A DNA stretch of 64,000 nucleotides from Planifilum sp021793745 (GCA_937983105.1 CALKAM010000061.1:1-64000), one strand, 5' to 3'; shown: positions 45,644-55,290, numbered from the stretch's first letter. The notes: a model not told the origin generated them from the letters alone. A program made the numbers and translations.

Positions 45644-46405
45644 GTGGGAAAAGTGATCGCGATCGCCAACCAGAAAGGCGGAGTCGGAAAAACGACCACA
45701 TCGATCAACCTCGCAGCGGGGCTGGCCATGGAGGGGAAAAAGGTGCTGGTGGTGGACAGCGATCCCCAGGGGAATACCACCAGCGGCCTGGGTATCAATA
45801 AAGCGGATGTGAAGCAGTGCATTTATGATGTGATGATCAACGAAGTGCCCATCACCGATGTGATTGTGCGGACGGATATTGAGAACTTGGACCTGGTACC
45901 CGCCACCATCCAGCTGGCCGGTGCGGAGATTGAGCTGGTACAGGTCATTTCCCGGGAACATCGGCTGAAGCGTTCGCTGCACCCGGTTCAGGATCGTTAC
46001 GATTATCTGCTGATCGATTGCCCCCCCTCTCTGGGGGTGTTGACCGTCAATTCGCTGACTGCTGCCGATTCCGTGCTGATCCCCATCCAGTGCGAGTTTT
46101 ACGCCCTGGAGGGGTTGGGGCAGTTGCTCAACACGATCCGCATTGTCCAAAAGCATCTGAACAAGCGGCTGGAGATCGAGGGCGTTCTGTTGACGATGTT
46201 TGATGCCCGCACCAACCTCTCCGTCCAGGTGATGGAAGAGGTGAAAAAGTACTTCCAACACAAGGTGTACAAGACGGTGATTCCTCGCAATGTCCGGCTG
46301 AGTGAGGCACCCAGTCATGGCATGCCGATTGTCCTTTACGATCCCCGCTCCCGCGGAGCGGCCTGTTACATCGACTTGGCGAAGGAAGTGATTCAAAATG
46401 GCTAG
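45644..46405 (+). CDS. soj: Chromosome partitioning ATPase Soj/ParA
   Basis: Soj moves or positions origins with ParB and controls DnaA. The 253-residue ATPase has the deviant Walker A KGGVGKTTT near the start, VVDSDPQGN (A') and LLIDCPPSLG (Walker B). The GTG at 45644 follows GAGGTG by 6 nt and gives the same length as B. subtilis Soj. It overlaps parB by 8 nt. Confidence 0.97.
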   Translation: MGKVIAIANQKGGVGKTTTSINLAAGLAMEGKKVLVVDSDPQGNTTSGLGINKADVKQCIYDVMINEVPITDVIVRTDIENLDLVPATIQLAGAEIELVQVISREHRLKRSLHPVQDRYDYLLIDCPPSLGVLTVNSLTAADSVLIPIQCEFYALEGLGQLLNTIRIVQKHLNKRLEIEGVLLTMFDARTNLSVQVMEEVKKYFQHKVYKTVIPRNVRLSEAPSHGMPIVLYDPRSRGAACYIDLAKEVIQNG

Positions 46406-47264
46406 CAAGCGGTTGGGGAAAGGGCTCGGAGCGCTTCTCCCGTCGGTGGAGGTCCAGGAAGATGATGTCGTCAACGAGGTGGATATTTCCGAGCTGAGGG
46501 CGAATCCCTATCAGCCCCGGAAACAGTTTGATCCCGAGGCGATGGAGGAACTGGTACAGTCGATCCAGGAACACGGGATCATTCAGCCCTTGGTCGTGCG
46601 GAAAAGCATCCACGGATACGAGATCGTAGCGGGTGAACGGCGATTCCGGGCGGGAAAAAAGGCGGGCTTGACCCGGGTTCCAGTGGTGATCCGCGATTTT
46701 TCCGATGAGCAGATGATGGAGATCGCTCTGATTGAGAACCTGCAGCGGGAAGACCTCAATCCGATGGAAATCGCCAACGCTTATCAGAAACTGATGGATC
46801 ACTTTTCGTTGACCCAGGAGGAGCTGGCCGTCCGGGTGGGGAAAAGCCGCCCCCATGTCGCCAACTTTTTGCGCCTGTTGCAGCTCCCTCCGGCGATTCA
46901 GGAGGATGTTTCACGTGGAACACTCTCGATGGGACATGCCCGGGCGCTGTTGGGGGTGAAGGAGCCGGATATTCAGATGAAACTGGCCGAGAAGGTGAAG
47001 AGGGAAGGGGCCAGTGTCCGGCAGCTAGAGGAATGGGTTGGGCAGATCAATCAAAGTGCGACCAAAAGGAAAAAGCCGAAGAAAGCGGAGAAGGTGGAGC
47101 CGCAGATTAAACGGTATGAGGAGATGCTCCAAGAAACCTTGAACACCCCGGTGCGGATCCGGCACGGGAAGCGGAAGGGGAAAATCGAGATCGAATACTT
47201 TTCCCAGGATGAGCTGGAACGCCTGATGGAGCTGCTCCAGCGGGATCGGCTGTTTGCGGATTGA
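46398..47264 (+). CDS. parB: Chromosome partitioning protein ParB/Spo0J
   Basis: ParB is the CTP-dependent clamp that loads at parS and recruits condensin. The 288-residue protein begins MASKRLGKGLGALLPS, with the Soj-activating N-terminus, then NPYQPRKQFD, the CTP-binding GERRFRAGKKAG, helix-turn-helix LTQEELAVRVGKSRPHVANF and a C-terminal dimer domain. It contains a parS site in its own coding region, as in B. subtilis. Confidence 0.97.
   Translation: MASKRLGKGLGALLPSVEVQEDDVVNEVDISELRANPYQPRKQFDPEAMEELVQSIQEHGIIQPLVVRKSIHGYEIVAGERRFRAGKKAGLTRVPVVIRDFSDEQMMEIALIENLQREDLNPMEIANAYQKLMDHFSLTQEELAVRVGKSRPHVANFLRLLQLPPAIQEDVSRGTLSMGHARALLGVKEPDIQMKLAEKVKREGASVRQLEEWVGQINQSATKRKKPKKAEKVEPQIKRYEEMLQETLNTPVRIRHGKRKGKIEIEYFSQDELERLMELLQRDRLFAD
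46907..46922. promoter_or_regulatory. parS: parS site inside parB
   Basis: TGTTTCACGTGGAACA, on the other strand TGTTCCACGTGAAACA, is the same sequence as the parS found inside spo0J of B. subtilis. Confidence 0.93.
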
Positions 47265-47345
47265 CGCTCCGGAGCAGGAATGCGCGTTCGGAGGCTTCGC
47301 ATGTACAGGAATGATCGAGAAAAGGTTGCAAAGTGGTGAGCCGAG

Positions 47346-48488
47346 ATGATCTACTTGGATAATGCAGCTTCGACGTGGCCGAAACCGGAGGGCGTCATCC
47401 GAGCGGTGACGGAGTGTCTGGAGGAGGCCGGGGCCAATCCGGGACGATCCGGCCATCGGATGGCCGCTCGAGCATCCCGCATTCTGGGGGATGCCCGCAG
47501 GGAATTGGCATCCCTGTTCGGCATCCGGGATCCCAACAACATTTTGTTTTTCGCCAATGCCACCCAGGCGATCAATCAGGCCCTCAAGGGCTTTTTGCAG
47601 CCGGGAGATCATGTGGTGACCACCGGATGGGAGCACAATGCGGTGGCCCGTCCCCTCGAGGCGATGAGGCGGGAAGGAAGAATCGGTGTAACCGTGATTC
47701 CCGCCTCGCCCGGCGGTGCGGTGGATCCGGCGGAGGTGGAACGGGCGATCCAGCGGGAAACCCGGCTTATCGTGGCGACCCATGGATCCAATGTCACCGG
47801 AGCCGTGATGCCGGTGGAGGAGATCGGAGCCCTTGCTCGGAAGAGAGGGGTCCGTTTTCTGGTGGATGCCGCCCAGACCGCCGGAAATCTGCCCATTGAT
47901 GTCGAGACGATGGGGATCGACATGCTGGCGTTTCCCGGACACAAAGGATTGTACGGCCCCCAGGGGACGGGGGGGTTGTACGTGAACCCGGAAGTGTCGC
48001 TGAGCCCCCTGATCCAGGGAGGGACGGGAAGCCGTTCGGAGCAACTGGAACATCCCAGGGGGAGGCCGGAGGGGTTTGAAAGCGGAACTCCCAACACCCC
48101 GGGAATCGCCGGGCTCGCGGCGGGCGTCCGCTTTGTCCGGGAAACCGGGATCCAGAAGATTCATCGGAAGGAAATGCACATGGCGGAAACCCTCCGCTCC
48201 GCCTTGTCCGAGATGGAGGGGATTGCGGTATATACGCCCCAGGGATCCCGGTTGCCGGTGGTGGCCTTCAATCTGGAAGGGTTGGACAGCCTGGAAGTGG
48301 CGGCCATTTTGGATACCCACTACGATATCGCCGTGCGCGCCGGCTTTCACTGTGCCGCACTGGCCCACAGAAGCCTTGGCACGGAATCGACAGGAGCCGT
48401 TCGGGCCAGCTTCGGATACTTTAATAGGGAAGCGGATGTGGATGCGCTGCTTGCGGCCCTCCAGGAAATTCGGAAATTCTTCCATTGA
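47346..48488 (+). CDS. Cysteine desulfurase family aminotransferase
   Basis: This 380-residue class V PLP enzyme resembles small NifS/SufS-like proteins. It begins MIYLDNAASTWPKPEGVI, has ATQAINQALKG, the PLP lysine in FPGHKGLYGPQGTGG and a candidate persulfide Cys in RAGFHCAALAH. Such enzymes take sulfur from cysteine for Fe-S clusters or tRNA thiolation. The ATG at 47346 follows GAGCCGAG-type sequence. It follows parB by 81 nt. The specific pathway is not evident. Confidence 0.9.
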   Translation: MIYLDNAASTWPKPEGVIRAVTECLEEAGANPGRSGHRMAARASRILGDARRELASLFGIRDPNNILFFANATQAINQALKGFLQPGDHVVTTGWEHNAVARPLEAMRREGRIGVTVIPASPGGAVDPAEVERAIQRETRLIVATHGSNVTGAVMPVEEIGALARKRGVRFLVDAAQTAGNLPIDVETMGIDMLAFPGHKGLYGPQGTGGLYVNPEVSLSPLIQGGTGSRSEQLEHPRGRPEGFESGTPNTPGIAGLAAGVRFVRETGIQKIHRKEMHMAETLRSALSEMEGIAVYTPQGSRLPVVAFNLEGLDSLEVAAILDTHYDIAVRAGFHCAALAHRSLGTESTGAVRASFGYFNREADVDALLAALQEIRKFFH

Positions 48489-48518
48489 TCGGGGACATAA
48501 TGGGAGGTAGAACAAGAA

Positions 48519-49223
48519 ATGGCCCTGCTAGGAACAGTGGTAAACGCAGTGGCAGTGGTCCTCGGCTCCCTGTTGGGGTTGATCCTCCCCCGGCTCCCTG
48601 AACAGATGAGCAAGCAAGTGATGCAGGGCGTCGGATTGGTGGTTGCGGTGATGGGGACCGGGATGGCGATGCGTTCCGAGCACATCGTTGTTGTCCTCGT
48701 TTCCCTGGTTCTGGGGGGGATCATCGGAGGCTGGATGGGCCTGGACGAACGCTTGGAACGCCTTGGGAAATGGGTGGAGGAGCGCATGGCCCAAAAGAGC
48801 GGTTTCGCCTCCGGCTTCATCACCGCGACGCTGGTGTTCTGCGTCGGTCCGATGGCCGTTTTGGGAGCTTTGGCCGGCGGGTTGAGGGGCGAACACGAGT
48901 TGCTATTCACCAAAGCGATGCTGGACGGCTTCACCGCCATCGTCTTTACTTCCACCCTGGGGGTGGGCGTTCTCTTTTCAGCGGTCCCGATTCTCCTCTA
49001 CCAGGGTGCGATGGCCCTTTCCGCAGAATGGATCACCCGATGGTTTCAGGGGCCCCTGTTGGACCGGATGCTTGAGGATCTGACCGCTGTCGGCGGCATC
49101 ATGATTATCGCCATCGGTCTCAATTTGTTAAATCTGACCCGCATTCGCGTGGCCGATTGGCTGCCCGCTTTGCCCTTGGCGGCAGTCGCCGCAATCGTCT
49201 ACGACGCGATTCCGCAGTTGTAG
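48519..49223 (+). CDS. DUF554 family membrane protein
   Basis: This 234-residue protein has about six or seven membrane segments and the DUF554 (YdfK/YqgA) features GTVVNAVAVVLGSLLGLILP at the start and FVFCVGPMAVLG-type LVFCVGPMAVLGALAGG. The function is unknown. The ATG follows GGGAGG. It lies 30 nt after the cysteine desulfurase and is probably co-transcribed. Confidence 0.88.
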   Translation: MALLGTVVNAVAVVLGSLLGLILPRLPEQMSKQVMQGVGLVVAVMGTGMAMRSEHIVVVLVSLVLGGIIGGWMGLDERLERLGKWVEERMAQKSGFASGFITATLVFCVGPMAVLGALAGGLRGEHELLFTKAMLDGFTAIVFTSTLGVGVLFSAVPILLYQGAMALSAEWITRWFQGPLLDRMLEDLTAVGGIMIIAIGLNLLNLTRIRVADWLPALPLAAVAAIVYDAIPQL

Positions 49224-49355
49224 GAACGGCGGGGAGATCCCGTCGGGCGATGAGACGTGTAAGGATCGCGGGAAGCTCCGTTCTCCGCCGCAATCGGGGG
49301 CCGGGCAACCTCCTTTCTGTTCCTGCGATTCGACGGGAAAGGAGGAAGAGTCGAG

Positions 49356-50225
49356 GTGCGGTATTTCATCGTCAACCGAGTATCGGGCAACGGCCGCGGC
49401 CTTGTCCGTTGGTCCAAGGTGGAATCGGTATTGAAAGAAAAGGGGATCCCTTACCGGGTCGCCTTTACGGAACGTCCGGGACATGCGACGGAGCTGGCCC
49501 GGGAGGCGGTGAAGATGGGGGTCCGGGCGGTGGTGGCCGTCGGAGGCGATGGTACTGTCAACGAGGTGGGAAACGGACTGGTCAAAACGGATGTTCCCCT
49601 CGGATACATACCGGCCGGATCGGGCAATGACTTTGCCACGGCGCAAGGGGTGCCCAAGGATCCGGTCCAGGCGTTGCACCGGGTGTTGAAGCACGTTCCC
49701 CGCCGCGTGGATACGGCCGACTTCGGCGGGAGGGCGATGATCAGCTCCATTGGGGTCGGCTTCGACGGTCAAGTGGCAAAAACGGTGAATGCATCCAAGT
49801 GGAAAGAGCGGTTGGGGAAAGGTTCCTACGCCCTCGGGGTGATTCAAGAGCTTCACCGCTTTCAGCCGACCCGCGTCACCCTGGAAGTGGACGGGCAAGT
49901 CCTTCAGGAAAAGGATGTCTGGTTGATCGCCATCGCCAACATCTCCTGTTACGGGGGCGGAATGAAGATCTGCCCCGAGGCGAAAAACGACGACGGGCTC
50001 CTGGACATCTGTCTGGTCCGGGGTGTCTCCCGGTGGAAATTGCTCGGCCTGTTTCCGCTGGTATTCGCCGGCAAGCACGTCGATTATCCCTATGTGGTGA
50101 TGATGCGGGGATCCCGGATCCAAGTGTCCGCCGACCGCCCTTTGGTGGTGCATGCCGATGGGGAGGTGATTGGAGAAACGCCCGTTTCCGTCTCCGTTCA
50201 ACCCCAATCCCTGACCATTCTTTGA
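49356..50225 (+). CDS. Diacylglycerol kinase family lipid kinase
   Basis: This 289-residue protein of the DagK/YegS/LCB5 fold has the nucleotide loop VVAVGGDGTVNEVGNGL, then IPAGSGNDFATAQG. The late DGLLDICLVRG and HADGEVIGETPVS are the usual C-terminal domain motifs. It may recycle diacylglycerol to phosphatidic acid. The GTG follows AAAGGAGG. plsC, another phosphatidic acid enzyme, is encoded 1.9 kb downstream. Confidence 0.9.
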   Translation: MRYFIVNRVSGNGRGLVRWSKVESVLKEKGIPYRVAFTERPGHATELAREAVKMGVRAVVAVGGDGTVNEVGNGLVKTDVPLGYIPAGSGNDFATAQGVPKDPVQALHRVLKHVPRRVDTADFGGRAMISSIGVGFDGQVAKTVNASKWKERLGKGSYALGVIQELHRFQPTRVTLEVDGQVLQEKDVWLIAIANISCYGGGMKICPEAKNDDGLLDICLVRGVSRWKLLGLFPLVFAGKHVDYPYVVMMRGSRIQVSADRPLVVHADGEVIGETPVSVSVQPQSLTIL

Positions 50226-50300
50226 GGGAACAGAAGGCTGAGACCTGCGGAAAAGGAGGAGCTTTCCGCCGGCCGGAGCCGCGACTCGAAGCGGCGGCCG

Positions 50301-50888
50301 TCAGGTCGCTTCCCGATGAAGCCGGGACGCGGCGGAGTGGATGGAGCGGGAGATGACATCCGCCATTTTCATGACGATGCTGAGCCGCGTGTTTTGCAGG
50401 ACGAAATATTCCATAAAGCCAGCGACATTGACGATCCCGGTGATGTGCACCTCACCCACTTCGGGCAACTGCTTGTTTACACCCGCACCCGGTTTGAGCG
50501 GTCCCATTCCCACCTGGATCGATCCGACGCTGTTCAGCCGCCCCAGGCAGGCGTCTACGGCGATGATCCGCGGGTTTGTCAAACTCCGCCGCAGCTCCGC
50601 CAGCTTTGCGCGAAGATTGACCGCGTGAACAGGCTCGTCCAAGGTGCCATAGATGCGAAGCGAGGGGATTGCCATCTTTTCCAGCATGGTTCCGACCAAG
50701 GGACCGAGGGAGTCCCCGGTAGAACGGTCGGTGCCGATACAGAGGCAGACCAGTTCGGAGCCGGGAGGGAAGGTGCTGAGGGCCTGCGTGAGCTTTTCCG
50801 CGCACAAATCGGCTGCCCGGGGATGGGTATATTCCACCCGGTAGGGGAAAGTGAAAGCCATCGAATCGGGAAAGAAAAGCTCACGCAT
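50301..50888 (-). CDS. yyaC: Sporulation protein YyaC (spore protease-like)
   Basis: This 195-residue DUF1256 protein has VCLCIGTDRSTGDSLGPLVG, VDACLGRLNSVG and GPLKPGAGVNKQLPEVGEVH, matching YyaC and related to the GPR germination protease fold. It is a forespore-expressed gene in B. subtilis; its substrate is unknown. The ATG at 50888 follows GGAGG by 9 nt. As in B. subtilis it lies near soj-parB on the opposite strand. Confidence 0.92.
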   Translation of the reverse strand: MRELFFPDSMAFTFPYRVEYTHPRAADLCAEKLTQALSTFPPGSELVCLCIGTDRSTGDSLGPLVGTMLEKMAIPSLRIYGTLDEPVHAVNLRAKLAELRRSLTNPRIIAVDACLGRLNSVGSIQVGMGPLKPGAGVNKQLPEVGEVHITGIVNVAGFMEYFVLQNTRLSIVMKMADVISRSIHSAASRLHREAT

Positions 50889-50990
50889 GTCCGACAACCT
50901 CCGAAATTTTTGATCCTTACCAGTATACGGGAAAAAGAAAGTAAATATACATATAGGGACAACCCGTAAAAGGCGTAAGGATGGTGCGGG

Positions 50991-52034
50991 ATGCGAATCA
51001 ACCTCGGGCAGTCCTTCAGGATCAGCATGACGATTGTCGGCACCACCATCGGCGCGGGCTTTGCTTCCGGCCGGGAGATCTGGGAGTTTTTCGGTTCCTA
51101 CGGAGAACAGGGGCGGGTCGGCATTTTCCTCTCGATGGTGCTCTACTTTGCAGCGAGCGTGATCATCCTCCACATCGGTTGGAAAAAGCGGACGCATCAC
51201 TATTCGGAAGTGCTTCAAGTGGTGATCGGGCCTAAACTGGCTCGATATTTCGACGGCTTTATGATTTTGTCCCTGCTGACGGGCGTATTGGTGATGGTGG
51301 CGGGAAGCGGGGCCACCCTGGAACAGTGGAACGGTTCCTTTACCCTGGGGACGCTGTTGATGGCGGGGGCGGTGGTGCTGGTCCTCCTTTTTGATTTGAA
51401 GGGCATTTTGTCCCTCAACACGATTCTGATGCCGGTGTTATCGGTGATTTTGCTCCTCGTCTGCCTCCAGGGACTGTTATCGGGAGGCGAGACGGCCGGC
51501 CCGGCCGACACCGAACCGGAGGGCATTCTGTTCCCGGTATGGCCGTCGGCCATTACCTATGCCGCCTTCAATATGATTTCGCTGCTGGCGGTTCTGTCCA
51601 CCATGGGTTCCCAGATCCGCCACCCCGCCGAGATCTGGATTGCCTGTTTATTGGGAGCGTCTTGCCTCGCCGGGATCGCCGGGCTATACAATGCGTCGCT
51701 GCTCAAGGTGTCCCACCTCATATCCCAGTACAATATCCCCCTGTTCGCCCTGATTCGGGATTATTCGACAATCTGGAATCTGATCATTTCCCTGGTTCTC
51801 TGGTTTGCCATCTATACGACCGCCGTCAGCAACATGCACGGACTGGTATTTCGCATCGCCGACCGGTTTCCTTATCCCCGGTGGGCGGTCGGACTGGTCA
51901 TCATGGTGGCATTGGTTCCCCTCAGCCAATGGGGGTTTGTGCCGCTGGTGCAGCTGCTCTACCCCCTCTACGGGGTATTGAATCTGTTTCTTTTCACGCT
52001 ATTTTTACTCTATCCCTTTTCGGAGGAAAGGTGA
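50991..52034 (+). CDS. YkvI-family membrane transporter
   Basis: This 347-residue protein has ten or so membrane segments and a start MTIVGTTIGAGFASGREIWE like the YkvI family of APC-superfamily transporters. Broken-helix glycines in GTTIGAGFASG support a cation-coupled carrier. The ATG follows GGATGG. It is divergent from yyaC. The substrate is unknown. Confidence 0.85.
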   Translation: MRINLGQSFRISMTIVGTTIGAGFASGREIWEFFGSYGEQGRVGIFLSMVLYFAASVIILHIGWKKRTHHYSEVLQVVIGPKLARYFDGFMILSLLTGVLVMVAGSGATLEQWNGSFTLGTLLMAGAVVLVLLFDLKGILSLNTILMPVLSVILLLVCLQGLLSGGETAGPADTEPEGILFPVWPSAITYAAFNMISLLAVLSTMGSQIRHPAEIWIACLLGASCLAGIAGLYNASLLKVSHLISQYNIPLFALIRDYSTIWNLIISLVLWFAIYTTAVSNMHGLVFRIADRFPYPRWAVGLVIMVALVPLSQWGFVPLVQLLYPLYGVLNLFLFTLFLLYPFSEER

Positions 52035-52090
52035 TTCGACTGTCGAATTGAAGGAAATGGGGCTGGACCAAAAGGAGGGAACGAGTCATC

Positions 52091-52720
52091 ATGTGGCTGT
52101 ACCATATCCTTCAACCCGTCGTCCGGTGTCTGATACGAATTTATCATCGGGCCCGCGTGGAAGGGTTGGATCGGGTTCCGGCGGAGGGGCCTCTCATTCT
52201 GGTCGGCAATCATCTGAGCCTTCTCGATCCCTTTTATATCGGGGCGTTCTTTCCGCGGAAGATCCGTTTCATGGCCAAAAAGGAATCCTTCCGTCATCCG
52301 GTGGCCCGGTTTTTTTTAGAACATTTCCGGGCGTTTCCGGTGGATCGGGGCAAAGCGGATCTGACGTCTTTGAAGACCGCCATCGGCGTGCTCCGGGACG
52401 GTGAAGTATTGGGCATGTTTCCGGAGGGGGGACGCCGGGAAACCGCTCCGATGCGGGAACTGAAACAGGGGGCCGCCTATCTGGCCCTGAAAACCGGTAC
52501 GCCGATTGTCCCCGTTTACATCGAGGGAACGGACAAGTCCCTGCCCCGGGATGCGGTCTGGATCCGTCCCCATCGAATTCGGATCGTCGTCGGCGAATGC
52601 ATCGAGCCTCCAGTCAAGGGCACCGGGCGACACAGCGAAGAGCAGATCAGCGAAGAAATTCTCCGCGCTTGGCGGCGGATGGCGGGAGAAGGGCGGGAGG
52701 ACAGCCGCCGACACGGTTGA
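52091..52720 (+). CDS. plsC: 1-acyl-sn-glycerol-3-phosphate acyltransferase
   Basis: PlsC adds the second acyl chain to make phosphatidic acid. The 209-residue protein has the catalytic motif NHLSLLD (NHxxxxD), the substrate motif FPEGGRRE and PIVPVYIEGT. The ATG follows AAGGAGGG. It stands 57 nt after the YkvI-type gene. Confidence 0.93.
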   Translation: MWLYHILQPVVRCLIRIYHRARVEGLDRVPAEGPLILVGNHLSLLDPFYIGAFFPRKIRFMAKKESFRHPVARFFLEHFRAFPVDRGKADLTSLKTAIGVLRDGEVLGMFPEGGRRETAPMRELKQGAAYLALKTGTPIVPVYIEGTDKSLPRDAVWIRPHRIRIVVGECIEPPVKGTGRHSEEQISEEILRAWRRMAGEGREDSRRHG

Positions 52721-52746
52721 ATTGACGCCAGGGGCTTTCTTATAAT
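52717..52746 (+). promoter_or_regulatory. Promoter of the DUF951 gene
   Basis: TTGAAT (52717-52722) and perfect TATAAT (52741-52746) are 18 nt apart. The -35 overlaps the plsC stop codon. Confidence 0.6.
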
Positions 52747-52777
52747 GAAAGGCAAGCGAGCGGGAGTGTGATCATCG

Positions 52778-53008
52778 GTGCAACGAAAGGTCTTTGGTCT
52801 GGGTGACATTGTGGAGATGAAAAAGCCGCATCCCTGCGGCACCAATGCTTGGAAGGTGATCCGGATGGGCATGGACATCCGGATGAAGTGCACCGGATGT
52901 GGTCACAGCGTGCTCCTCCCCCGATCCCGCTTTGAAAAGCGGATGAAGCGGGTCCTGGTGCCCGCCGAATCCTCCGGGGATGACACCTCCCGTCCCGGAT
53001 CCCTTTGA
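52778..53008 (+). CDS. yyzM: DUF951 family protein (YyzM)
   Basis: This 76-residue protein reads DIVEMKKPHPCGTNAWKVIR then MGMDIRMKCTGCGHSVLLPR, nearly the same as B. subtilis YyzM. It has a single beta-rich domain with a CxxC pair. The function is unknown. The last ~15 residues are extra. The start is GTG behind GGGAG. It precedes ychF and rpsF as in B. subtilis. Confidence 0.93.
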   Translation: MQRKVFGLGDIVEMKKPHPCGTNAWKVIRMGMDIRMKCTGCGHSVLLPRSRFEKRMKRVLVPAESSGDDTSRPGSL

Positions 53009-53012
53009 GCTT

Positions 53013-53046
53013 CCCGACGGGATTTCGGCCGTCGGGCTTCTTTTTT
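53013..53046 (+). terminator. Terminator after the DUF951 gene
   Basis: CCCGACGG pairs with CCGTCGGG, followed by CTTCTTTTTTG. Confidence 0.85.
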
Positions 53047-53132
53047 GTCAGGACAGGGGGATGGGGTTTCGCTATAATGGATGAGGATCTTCGGAAAAAC
53101 CGTTTCATGACATGTACAGGGAGTGGACGGAC

Positions 53133-54233
53133 ATGCCACTGATGACCGGAATTGTCGGTTTGCCCAATGTCGGCAAATCCACCTTATTTAACGCCATCAC
53201 CCGTGCAGGGGCCGAGTCGGCCAACTACCCCTTCTGCACGATCGATCCCAACGTGGGTGTCGTGGATGTACCCGACGAACGGCTGGACCGCTTGGCCGAA
53301 ATGGTGAAGCCCCAGCGGGTCGTCCCCACCAGCTTCCAGTTTGTCGATATCGCGGGACTGGTGAAGGGCGCCAGCGCCGGTGAAGGGTTGGGCAACAAGT
53401 TTTTGGCCCACATCCGGGAAGTGGACGCCATCATTCACGTCGTCCGCTGTTTTGAGGATGAAAACATCACCCATGTAGATGGCAAAGTGGATCCGGAGGC
53501 GGATATCGAAACGATCAACCTGGAGCTCGTGCTGGCCGATCTGGAGTCGGTGGAGCGCCGGTTGGAACGCACCTCCCGTCAAAAGAAAAGCGGAGACAAG
53601 GAGATCATCCAAGAGCATGAGGCCTTGCTCAAACTGCAGGAGGGATTTAACAAGGGGATTCCCGCCCGGCGAATCGACTTGAGCGAGGAAGAGCGGGAGC
53701 GGGTTCGTCACCTCAACCTGTTGACGGCCAAGCGGGTGCTTTATGCCGCCAACGTGGATGAAGCGGACATGGCGGATCCCGACGCCAACCCGCACGTTCA
53801 GACGGTTCGGCGGATCGCCGCGGCGGAAGGAGCCGGTGTCGTGCCGATTTGCGCCCGGCTGGAGGCGGAAATCGCCGAACTGGAGGAGGAGGAACGGCGT
53901 CAATTCCTCGAGGAACTGGGCCTCCAGGCTTCGGGGCTGGATCGTCTGGTGGCGGCGGCTTACCGACTGTTGGGCCTGATCACCTACTTTACCGCCGGCG
54001 AAAAGGAAGTCCGGGCCTGGACGATCCGGGAGGGAACCCGGGCTCCCCAGGCGGCGGGGGTGATCCATTCCGACTTTGAGCGGGGATTTATCCGGGCCGA
54101 AGTGATCGCCTACGAAGATCTGATGGCTGCGGGTTCCATGGCCCAGGCCCGGGAGCAGGGGCTGATCCGCCTCGAAGGAAAAGATTACGTGGTGCAGGAC
54201 GGCGACGTGATGCATTTTCGGTTTGCCGTGTAA
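53133..54233 (+). CDS. ychF: Redox-regulated ATPase YchF
   Basis: YchF is an Obg-family P-loop protein that prefers ATP. The 366-residue protein has GLPNVGKSTLFNAITRAG, switch region VDIAGLVKGASAGEGLGNKF, a coiled-coil insertion and a TGS domain ending GDVMHFRFAV. The ATG at 53133 follows GGGAG by 9 nt and gives the exact family length. A TATAAT -10 lies at 53073-53078. Confidence 0.97.
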   Translation: MPLMTGIVGLPNVGKSTLFNAITRAGAESANYPFCTIDPNVGVVDVPDERLDRLAEMVKPQRVVPTSFQFVDIAGLVKGASAGEGLGNKFLAHIREVDAIIHVVRCFEDENITHVDGKVDPEADIETINLELVLADLESVERRLERTSRQKKSGDKEIIQEHEALLKLQEGFNKGIPARRIDLSEEERERVRHLNLLTAKRVLYAANVDEADMADPDANPHVQTVRRIAAAEGAGVVPICARLEAEIAELEEEERRQFLEELGLQASGLDRLVAAAYRLLGLITYFTAGEKEVRAWTIREGTRAPQAAGVIHSDFERGFIRAEVIAYEDLMAAGSMAQAREQGLIRLEGKDYVVQDGDVMHFRFAV

Positions 54234-54406
54234 GGCTGTCGGGTGGACAGAACATCCAGGATTCGGTAAAATCGAACATATGAGCGGTATCCGATCCGGA
54301 GGAAGATGGCTGGATGCCGCCTTGAAATCTGCCTGTCCGCGAGGTCCATCGCCGCGCTCGTCGCCATCCGGAAGTGTCTCCGATTTCCAGGGGAAGGGAA
54401 GAACCC

Positions 54407-54435
54407 TTGCCTTCCCGTCCCGTCTCTGATAAAAT
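54407..54435 (+). promoter_or_regulatory. rpsF-ssb-rpsR promoter
   Basis: TTGCCT (54407-54412) and TAAAAT (54430-54435) are 17 nt apart, about 75 nt before rpsF. I looked for an S6:S18 leader fold in the short leader but could not confirm one. Confidence 0.6.
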
Positions 54436-54512
54436 CTATCGTTGTCAGTCTAGAAAGCTTACTCCTTGCTCCCGAAAAGGGGGCCGCTTGAGTCCAGAAG
54501 GAGGTGGAACCG

Positions 54513-54803
54513 TTGCGGAAGTACGAGCTGATGTACATTGCCCGCCCGGAACTGGATGAGGAATCCCTGAAGAAAAATCGGGAAAAGTTCCAATCCGTCA
54601 TCACCCAAAACGGCGGGGAAATCCTGGAGACGCAGGACATGGGGAAGCGTCGTCTGGCCTATCCCATCAAAAAGTTGCGGGAAGGGATCTACACCGTGAT
54701 CCAATTCCAGTCCGGTACCGACACCGTGAAGGAATTGGAGCGGAGTCTGCGGCTCGACGACAATGTGATTCGGCATATGGTCATCAACATCGATGAGCGG
54801 TAA
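54513..54803 (+). CDS. rpsF: 30S ribosomal protein S6
   Basis: This 96-residue protein has RKYELMYIARPELDEE at the start and the usual KRRLAYPIKKLREGIYTV. The TTG at 54513 follows AAGGAGG by 8 nt and gives the family N-terminus; the in-frame GTG at 54504 lies inside the ribosome site. First gene of rpsF-ssb-rpsR. Confidence 0.97.
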   Translation: MRKYELMYIARPELDEESLKKNREKFQSVITQNGGEILETQDMGKRRLAYPIKKLREGIYTVIQFQSGTDTVKELERSLRLDDNVIRHMVINIDER

Positions 54804-54849
54804 AGGGGATCGTCGCGGATAGAGAAACCCAAAAGGGAGAGGTTTTTTC

Positions 54850-55290
54850 ATGATCAATCGGGTGGTTTTGGTCGGTCGTCTCGCCCAGGATCCCGAACTC
54901 CGTTACACTCCGAACGGTGTAGCCGTCACCACCTTTACGCTGGCGGTCAATCGGCGGTTCACCAATCAGCATGGGGAACGGGAAGCCGATTTCATCAACA
55001 TCGTCACCTGGCGGCAGCAGGCCGAGACCTGCGCCAACTACCTGAAAAAGGGACGTCTGGTCGGAGTGGATGGACGGCTTCAGATCCGGAGCTTTGAAAA
55101 CAGCGAAGGTCGGCGGATCAAGGTGGCCGAAGTGGTGGCGGATACGGTCCAATTCCTCGAACCGGCCGGCGCCCGTTCCAGCGCGGCCAGCGAGGGAGAT
55201 CCGTTCGGAAGAAGCCGCAATGAGATGGATGATCCTTTTGCGGACGACGGAAAGCCGATTGATATCTCCGACGACGATCTGCCCTTTTAA
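54850..55290 (+). CDS. ssb: Single-stranded DNA-binding protein
   Basis: This 146-residue SSB has an N-terminal OB fold (MINRVVLVGRLAQDPELRYT, FINIVTWRQQAETCANYLKK) and an acidic tail ending DDDLPF, the tip that recruits replication and repair proteins. It lies between the two ribosomal genes as in B. subtilis ssbA. Confidence 0.97.
   Translation: MINRVVLVGRLAQDPELRYTPNGVAVTTFTLAVNRRFTNQHGEREADFINIVTWRQQAETCANYLKKGRLVGVDGRLQIRSFENSEGRRIKVAEVVADTVQFLEPAGARSSAASEGDPFGRSRNEMDDPFADDGKPIDISDDDLPF

Noticed and set aside
54440..54510. S6:S18 leader RNA before rpsF
   Set aside because: The leader is short and I could not draw the conserved fold by eye.
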